Origin: Bacillota bacterium | GTDB lineage: Bacteria > Bacillota_A > Clostridia > Lutisporales > Lutisporaceae | Length of the DNA: 16,648 nt | NCBI GenBank assembly: GCA_022706865.1 | Contig: JAKJBT010000038.1 | Coordinates: forward strand, 1-16,648 | Reading direction: 5' to 3' | Shown: piece by piece, positions 12,430 to 16,648 of the stretch | Layout: every line of letters starts with the position of its first letter | Numbering within the stretch: the stretch's first letter is position 1 | Notes under the pieces: generated by a model | Databases searched by the model: none | Seen by the model: only the letters and a program-made list of their open reading frames with translations | What the model was told of the DNA's origin: nothing | Made by a program: the position numbers and the translations under genes

Positions 12430-13767
12430 TTGAATATAAGAACATTGACATTTAAGGGCGGAACCCATCCACCACACAGTAAGAAGGCGACTGAAAGCCT
12501 GCCAATAGAGAGAGCCAATGAACCTAAGGTTGTTGTAATCCCCATGCAGCAGCATATAGGTGCTCCTTGTGAGCCTATTGTACAGGCCGGTGATGAGGTT
12601 AAGGTAGGACAGAAAATAGGGGAGGCTAAAGGATTTGTATCAGTACCGGTGCATTCCAGTGTATCGGGAAAGGTTATAGCAGTAGAGCCAAGGCTGTATT
12701 CGGGAGGAATGGCTGTAACCTGTATAGTGATTGAGAATGACATGCAGAATACCATTTCGGATCAGGTGGTTCCCAAGGGAGATATTTCAATCCTTTCAGC
12801 TGAGGATATAAAGAACATAATAAAAGATGCAGGTATAGTCGGTATGGGAGGAGCTACTTTTCCAACCCATGTCAAGCTTGCACCGCCGCCGGACAAAAAT
12901 GTGGATACAGTAATATTAAACGGCGCTGAATGTGAGCCTTATCTGACTTCAGACCACAGGCTGATGCTTGAACATCCTGAGAATGTGGTGTTTGGGCTGC
13001 AGGCACTGATGAAGGCCCTGGGAGTTAAAAAAGGATATATTGGTATCGAGACTAACAAGCCCGATGCAATAGAGAAGGTTTATGAAGCAGCCAGGGGGAT
13101 TGAGGATATTGAAGTAGTGGCACTTAAGACCAAATATCCCCAAGGGGCAGAAAAGCAGCTTATTTATGCATGTACCGGACGAGAGGTTCCCTCCGGGGGG
13201 CTGCCGGCTGATGCCGGAGTTGTAGTCAACAACGTAGGTACTGCGGCGGCAGTTGCGACAGCTGTAAAGACAGGTATGCCTTTGATAGAAAGGATAGTTA
13301 CTGTCACAGGGGCTGGGGTAAATGATCCCAAGAATCTATTAGTCAAGATAGGAACATCTTTCAGGGATATAATAGAACAATGCGGAGGGCTTAAAGGTAA
13401 GGTCGGGAAGGTTATTGCAGGAGGGCCGATGATGGGTATAACCCAGTTTTCATTGGACATACCGGCAATAAAGGGCACATCCGGTATACTGGTGCTTTCC
13501 GAAGAGGAAGCAAGGCTGCCTGAACCTTCTAATTGCATAAAGTGCGGCAAATGTGTTGAAACATGTCCTATAAACCTTATGCCTGTGAATATAAGCATGT
13601 ACTCCCTTGCCAACAGGTATGACGAGGCTGAAGCTTTAAATGCGATGGACTGCATTGAATGCGGATCCTGTTCTTTTGTATGTCCCGCTAAGAGGCCTCT
13701 TGTTGATTCGATCAGGGTGTCAAAACGAGAAATACTGGCTAGGCGTAAAAAAGCCCAGTCTAAATGA
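12430..13767 (+). CDS. rnfC: Rnf electron transport complex subunit C (RnfC/RsxC)
   Basis: The NADH-oxidising/NAD+-reducing peripheral subunit of the Rnf complex. Numbering is from TTG 12430 (445 residues). It starts with TLTFKGGTHPP, typical of RnfC. It carries GMGGATFPTH (138-147) and NGAECEPYLTSD (164-175) of the NuoF-like FMN/NAD fold, an SLBB-like region, and two 4Fe-4S motifs: NCIKCGKCVETCP (C369/372/375/379) and DCIECGSCSFVCP (C408/411/414/418). It accepts electrons from the membrane subunits and reduces NAD+ while the complex moves ions. The chain is of normal clostridial length. It opens the rnf operon, and rnfD follows by 14 bases. The GTG at 12421 would add three residues but sits in the SD. 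Confidence 0.94.
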   Translation: MNIRTLTFKGGTHPPHSKKATESLPIERANEPKVVVIPMQQHIGAPCEPIVQAGDEVKVGQKIGEAKGFVSVPVHSSVSGKVIAVEPRLYSGGMAVTCIVIENDMQNTISDQVVPKGDISILSAEDIKNIIKDAGIVGMGGATFPTHVKLAPPPDKNVDTVILNGAECEPYLTSDHRLMLEHPENVVFGLQALMKALGVKKGYIGIETNKPDAIEKVYEAARGIEDIEVVALKTKYPQGAEKQLIYACTGREVPSGGLPADAGVVVNNVGTAAAVATAVKTGMPLIERIVTVTGAGVNDPKNLLVKIGTSFRDIIEQCGGLKGKVGKVIAGGPMMGITQFSLDIPAIKGTSGILVLSEEEARLPEPSNCIKCGKCVETCPINLMPVNISMYSLANRYDEAEALNAMDCIECGSCSFVCPAKRPLVDSIRVSKREILARRKKAQSK

Positions 13768-13781
13768 TGGGAGGGGAAGAA

Positions 13782-14735
13782 ATGGAAAATAGCAGATTTA
13801 TAGTATCATCATCACCGCATATAAGATCCGGGGAGACAACCCAAAGGATAATGCTGGATGTGATAATTGCACTTATGCCTGCGCTTTTGGCCGGTGTATT
13901 TTACTTTGGATTAAATGCATTGACTCTTACGGCTGTCGCTGTTGTATTTGCGGTAGCAACTGAAGTTGTCATGCAGAAGATATTGGGAAAGCCTGTTACC
14001 GTTAATGATTTGAGTGCCGTTGTTACCGGTATACTAATTGCCTTCAACGTACCTGTAACACTTCCTCTTTGGATGGTTGCCGTGGGTTCAATATTTGCAA
14101 TAGCAATTGCCAAACAGTGCTTCGGTGGATTAGGCTTTAATTTTATAAATCCCGCTTTGGCAGCGAGAGCGATGCTTCTTGCTTCATGGCCCGTAAGAAT
14201 GACGGGCTGGGTTAAACCGGGAGCAGATGCTGTTTCAACAGCAACACCCCTGGCAATTTTAAAGGGCGGTGAAGCAGCAGGACAAGCACTTCCCGGATTG
14301 TGGGACATGTTTATAGGCAATATAGGCGGGTGCATAGGTGAGACATCTGCACTGGCGCTGATTATTGGCGGAGCTTATTTATTGTACAGAGGCGTTATTA
14401 ATATCAGAATACCTGCTTCTTATATAGGTACAGTAGCAGTACTAACATTCCTTTTCGGAGGTTTTGACTCTTCAGCTATGATTTATCATGTACTCGCAGG
14501 AGGACTTTTCCTGGGAGCAATATTCATGGCTACAGATTACTCAACATCTCCAATGACTCCGAAAGGGCAGATAATTTTCGGTATAGGATGCGGCTTCCTG
14601 ACTTCTGTAATCAGATTTTTCGGAGGTTATCCGGAGGGTGTTTCATATTCAATACTTCTGATGAACCTGGCAACACCCCTTATCGATAAGTATACAATGC
14701 CCAGGAAATTCGGGGAGGTGAAGAAAAATGCGTGA
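13782..14735 (+). CDS. rnfD: Rnf complex subunit D (RnfD)
   Basis: A membrane subunit with several hydrophobic segments (about 25-60, 78-112, 120-140, 186-202, 213-228, 236-252 and 262-280). RnfD is related to NqrB and carries a covalently bound FMN on a threonine in an SGAT-like motif. The matching sequence here is AVSTATPLA (150-158), so T155 is the likely attachment site, reading STAT instead of SGAT. The start was set to ATG 13782, 7 bases after GGAGG (13770-13774). The longer frame from 13764 would put this SD inside the gene. The gene overlaps rnfG by 8 bases. The expected role is electron passage through the membrane coupled to ion movement. Confidence 0.93.
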   Translation: MENSRFIVSSSPHIRSGETTQRIMLDVIIALMPALLAGVFYFGLNALTLTAVAVVFAVATEVVMQKILGKPVTVNDLSAVVTGILIAFNVPVTLPLWMVAVGSIFAIAIAKQCFGGLGFNFINPALAARAMLLASWPVRMTGWVKPGADAVSTATPLAILKGGEAAGQALPGLWDMFIGNIGGCIGETSALALIIGGAYLLYRGVINIRIPASYIGTVAVLTFLFGGFDSSAMIYHVLAGGLFLGAIFMATDYSTSPMTPKGQIIFGIGCGFLTSVIRFFGGYPEGVSYSILLMNLATPLIDKYTMPRKFGEVKKNA

Positions 14736-15312
14736 TTATATCAAATTAGCCGGGATTTTGCTTCTCGTATGTGCTGTAATGGCTGCATCTCTGGGCTATA
14801 CAAATGCCATAACCTACGACAGGATACAGGAGCAGATTATAAAAGCTAACGATGAAGCAAGAAAAGAAGTACTTCCTGAAGCTGACGCATTTGAAATTTT
14901 GGATGACAGTGTATTTTCTGAAATTAAATCCAATGGAAAATATAACTACGTAACAGAAATTTATATAGCAAAGGCCGGAGGAAATGTTGTCGGCTATGCT
15001 GTAAAGGCAGTTCCGAAAGGCTTTGGAGGAACTATAGATGTAGTTGTCGGTATTGGTACGGATGGAATCATTCAGGGAATAAAAGTGGGAAACAATACTG
15101 AGACTCCGGGACTTGGGAAAAATTCAGCAACTCCTAAATTCCAGAATCAGTATAAAGGTAAGGCCTGGGATAATACAATAAATGTTATTAAGAGCGGTAC
15201 TCCAAAGGATAATGAAATTGCCGCAGTATCAGGTGCGACAATTACATCAAGGGCAGTAACGGACGGGGTGAACCAGGCCCTTGAGGCGGCAAAAGAATTA
15301 TCAGGCAAATAG
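14728..15312 (+). CDS. rnfG: Rnf complex subunit G (RnfG)
   Basis: A 194-residue subunit with an N-terminal membrane anchor (about 5-25) and an extracytoplasmic FMN_bind domain. The covalent FMN site is SGATITS (168-174), with T171 as the likely attachment residue. ETPGLGKNS (125-133) is the other conserved element of NqrC/RnfG proteins. The length is normal for a clostridial RnfG. It begins within the last bases of rnfD with GGAGGTG as SD. It passes electrons in the outward-facing part of the complex. All key residues are present and nothing looks broken. Confidence 0.93.
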   Translation: MRDYIKLAGILLLVCAVMAASLGYTNAITYDRIQEQIIKANDEARKEVLPEADAFEILDDSVFSEIKSNGKYNYVTEIYIAKAGGNVVGYAVKAVPKGFGGTIDVVVGIGTDGIIQGIKVGNNTETPGLGKNSATPKFQNQYKGKAWDNTINVIKSGTPKDNEIAAVSGATITSRAVTDGVNQALEAAKELSGK

Positions 15313-15334
15313 AAAAAATTTGGAGGTGAACAAA

Positions 15335-15931
15335 ATGAATCTTTGGAAGGATTTCAGCAACGGCCTTATAAAAGAGAATCCGACATTCAGGTTGGTACTC
15401 GGAACATGCCCTACTCTTGCAGTTACAACTGCTGTATTTAACGGCATAGGTATGGGTATTGCGGCCGCTGCAGTTCTTATAGGCTCAAACCTTATCATTT
15501 CGCTGATTAAGAAAATAGTACCAAATGAAGTTAGAATTCCGATATATATCGTGGTAATTGCTACATTTACTACAATAGTTCAGATGCTTATACAGGCATT
15601 TTCGCCTGCACTGGACAAATCCCTTGGGATATATATCCCTCTTATAGTTGTTAACTGTATAATAATTGCAAGAGCTGAAGCATTTGCAGCAAAAAACCCT
15701 GTTATTAATTCCATTATGGACGGTATTGGAATGGGCATTGGATTTACAGTTGCTCTTACAATAATAAGCTCGGTAAGAGAAATTCTTGGTGCAGGCACAT
15801 TCCTCGGAATGCCATTATTTGGTGAGGCTTTTGAGCCGTTTCTGATAATGATACTGCCTCCCGGGGGCTTCCTGGTATTTGGGCTTTCCATTGCAGCATT
15901 CAATAAAATTACCAGCCTGAGAAAAAGTTAA
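15335..15931 (+). CDS. rnfE: Rnf complex subunit E (RnfE/RsxE)
   Basis: A 198-residue membrane protein with about six hydrophobic helices, homologous to NqrD. The start MNLWKDFSNGLIKENPTF is typical of RnfE. Conserved cysteines are C25 in LGTCPTLA and C108 in VVNCIIIARAE. In Rnf and Nqr structures such cysteines in the E and A subunits jointly hold a 2Fe-2S cluster inside the membrane. The start is ATG 15335, 6 bases after GGAGGTG (15322-15328). A longer frame from 15281 would overlap rnfG and has no SD. The gene lies between rnfG and rnfA. Confidence 0.93.
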   Translation: MNLWKDFSNGLIKENPTFRLVLGTCPTLAVTTAVFNGIGMGIAAAAVLIGSNLIISLIKKIVPNEVRIPIYIVVIATFTTIVQMLIQAFSPALDKSLGIYIPLIVVNCIIIARAEAFAAKNPVINSIMDGIGMGIGFTVALTIISSVREILGAGTFLGMPLFGEAFEPFLIMILPPGGFLVFGLSIAAFNKITSLRKS

Positions 15932-15945
15932 GGAGGAGGATATAG

Positions 15946-16530
15946 ATGAAATTAGGATTAATAATCATCAGTGCAATATTCATAAATAACTTTGTCCTCT
16001 CTCAGTTCTTGGGTATATGCCCGTTCCTGGGAGTGTCAAAGAAGATAGACACAGCTGTGGGAATGAGTGTAGCAGTTACTTTTGTAATGGGTCTGGCATC
16101 TGTAATATGCTGGGCGGTGCAAATTTTTATACTTAACCCCATGGGCATAGGATATATGCAGACTATAGCCTTCATACTTGTTATAGCAGGTCTTGTGCAG
16201 TTTGTTGAAATGGTTATTAAAAAGACAAGCCCTACACTGTATCAGGCTCTTGGTATATATCTGCCGCTTATTACTACCAACTGCGCAGTTTTGGGTGTTG
16301 CAATACTGAATATTGATAAAAGCTATAATCTGATCGAATCATTGATTAACGGCGTAGGCGGAGGTTTGGGTTTTTCACTTGCAATAATACTTTTTGCAGG
16401 CGTCAGGGAAAGACTTGAATTGGCTCCTACACCAAAAGCCCTGGAAGGCTTTCCGATAGCAATGATAGCAGCCAGCCTGTTTTCAATAGCTTTCCTCGGA
16501 TTCAGCGGTCTATTCAGCGGTTTGCTGTAG
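15946..16530 (+). CDS. rnfA: Rnf complex subunit A (RnfA/RsxA)
   Basis: A 194-residue membrane protein homologous to NqrE, with about six hydrophobic helices. It shows INNFVLSQFLGICPFLGVSK (13-32, C25) and PLITTNCAVLGVA (107-119, C113), the conserved half-helix motifs. The cysteines pair with those of RnfE around a membrane-embedded 2Fe-2S cluster. RnfA and RnfE resemble each other in inverted topology. The SD is AAGGAGGAGG, 6 bases before ATG. The stop is 33 bases before the rnfB start. Confidence 0.94.
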   Translation: MKLGLIIISAIFINNFVLSQFLGICPFLGVSKKIDTAVGMSVAVTFVMGLASVICWAVQIFILNPMGIGYMQTIAFILVIAGLVQFVEMVIKKTSPTLYQALGIYLPLITTNCAVLGVAILNIDKSYNLIESLINGVGGGLGFSLAIILFAGVRERLELAPTPKALEGFPIAMIAASLFSIAFLGFSGLFSGLL

Positions 16531-16550
16531 TATTAGTTATGGAAGAAAGT

Positions 16551-16558
16551 AGAGGTGA
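16551..16558 (+). promoter_or_regulatory. SD that sets the rnfB start
   Basis: AGAGGTGA includes an in-frame GTG (16555), so TTG at 16564, 5 bases later, is the preferred start. Confidence 0.65.
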
Positions 16559-16563
16559 CTACC

Positions 16564-16648
16564 TTGTTTAATAGTATAGGATTGCCTGTAATAGTTCTGG
16601 GGGGAATGGCAGTTTTTTTCGGTATTGTGCTGGCATATGCATCAAAGA
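16564..16648 (+). CDS. rnfB: Rnf complex subunit B (RnfB), 5' part only
   Basis: Only the first 28 codons are in the window. They encode a hydrophobic N-terminal helix with VIVLGGMAVFFGIVLAYASK (9-28), which matches the membrane anchor of RnfB. The missing part should hold the 4Fe-4S and ferredoxin domains that receive electrons from reduced ferredoxin. The start is TTG. The position after rnfA matches the clostridial order C-D-G-E-A-B. The gene is cut by the window edge. Confidence 0.85.
   Translation, partial: MFNSIGLPVIVLGGMAVFFGIVLAYASK

Noticed and set aside
13164..13655. minus-strand 163-residue frame inside rnfC
   Set aside because: Antisense shadow; the plus strand carries both RnfC 4Fe-4S motifs here.

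Overview
The window looks like the chromosome of an anaerobic, low-GC Gram-positive fermenter in class Clostridia, probably near the Ruminiclostridium/Acetivibrio (Clostridium thermocellum-like) group. This is inferred from gene content, purine-rich Shine-Dalgarno (SD) sites such as AGGAGG, several TTG and GTG starts, and a clostridial set of electron-transfer genes. I see no tRNA, rRNA, CRISPR array or insertion sequence. One frame-broken remnant lies at the left edge, and one small reading frame contains an in-frame TAG.

Left part (1-5200): mostly housekeeping and accessory genes. In order they are a degraded reading frame (13-287), a membrane-anchored DUF1287 protein, a C_GCAxxG_C_C family protein, class II fructose-bisphosphate aldolase (minus strand), an HD-GYP phosphodiesterase (minus), a short TAG-interrupted frame leading into a GNAT acetyltransferase, and a small lytic transglycosylase (minus). 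Convergent pairs share hairpin terminators at 1661-1700 and 4554-4601.

Middle part, first operon (5299-8473): DRTGG protein, RsbW-like HATPase, a HydS-like [FeFe]-hydrogenase-domain protein, a second DRTGG protein, and a PHP-domain protein. The HydS-like protein keeps the four cysteines expected to hold the H-cluster. It has lost the proton-relay cysteine and the lysine of the normal catalytic motifs, so it looks like a redox or hydrogen sensor embedded in a signalling cassette.

Middle part, second operon (8793-12051): NuoE/HndA-like subunit, a second HATPase, a 2Fe-2S ferredoxin-like HndB protein, and a NuoF/HndC-like flavoprotein. This is the NADH-side module of a bifurcating hydrogenase, but it ends in a strong terminator with no catalytic HydA/HndD gene. 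Its 319-bp upstream region holds several perfect inverted repeats that may be operators.

Right part (12430 to the end): rnfC-D-G-E-A-B, with rnfB cut by the window edge. It encodes the ion-pumping ferredoxin:NAD+ oxidoreductase. Together the two modules would link NADH, reduced ferredoxin, hydrogen and the membrane ion gradient, and the HydS/DRTGG/HATPase/PHP cassette is the likely but unproven regulator. Several translation starts were chosen downstream of the longest open frame, because the longer start lies inside the Shine-Dalgarno sequence.
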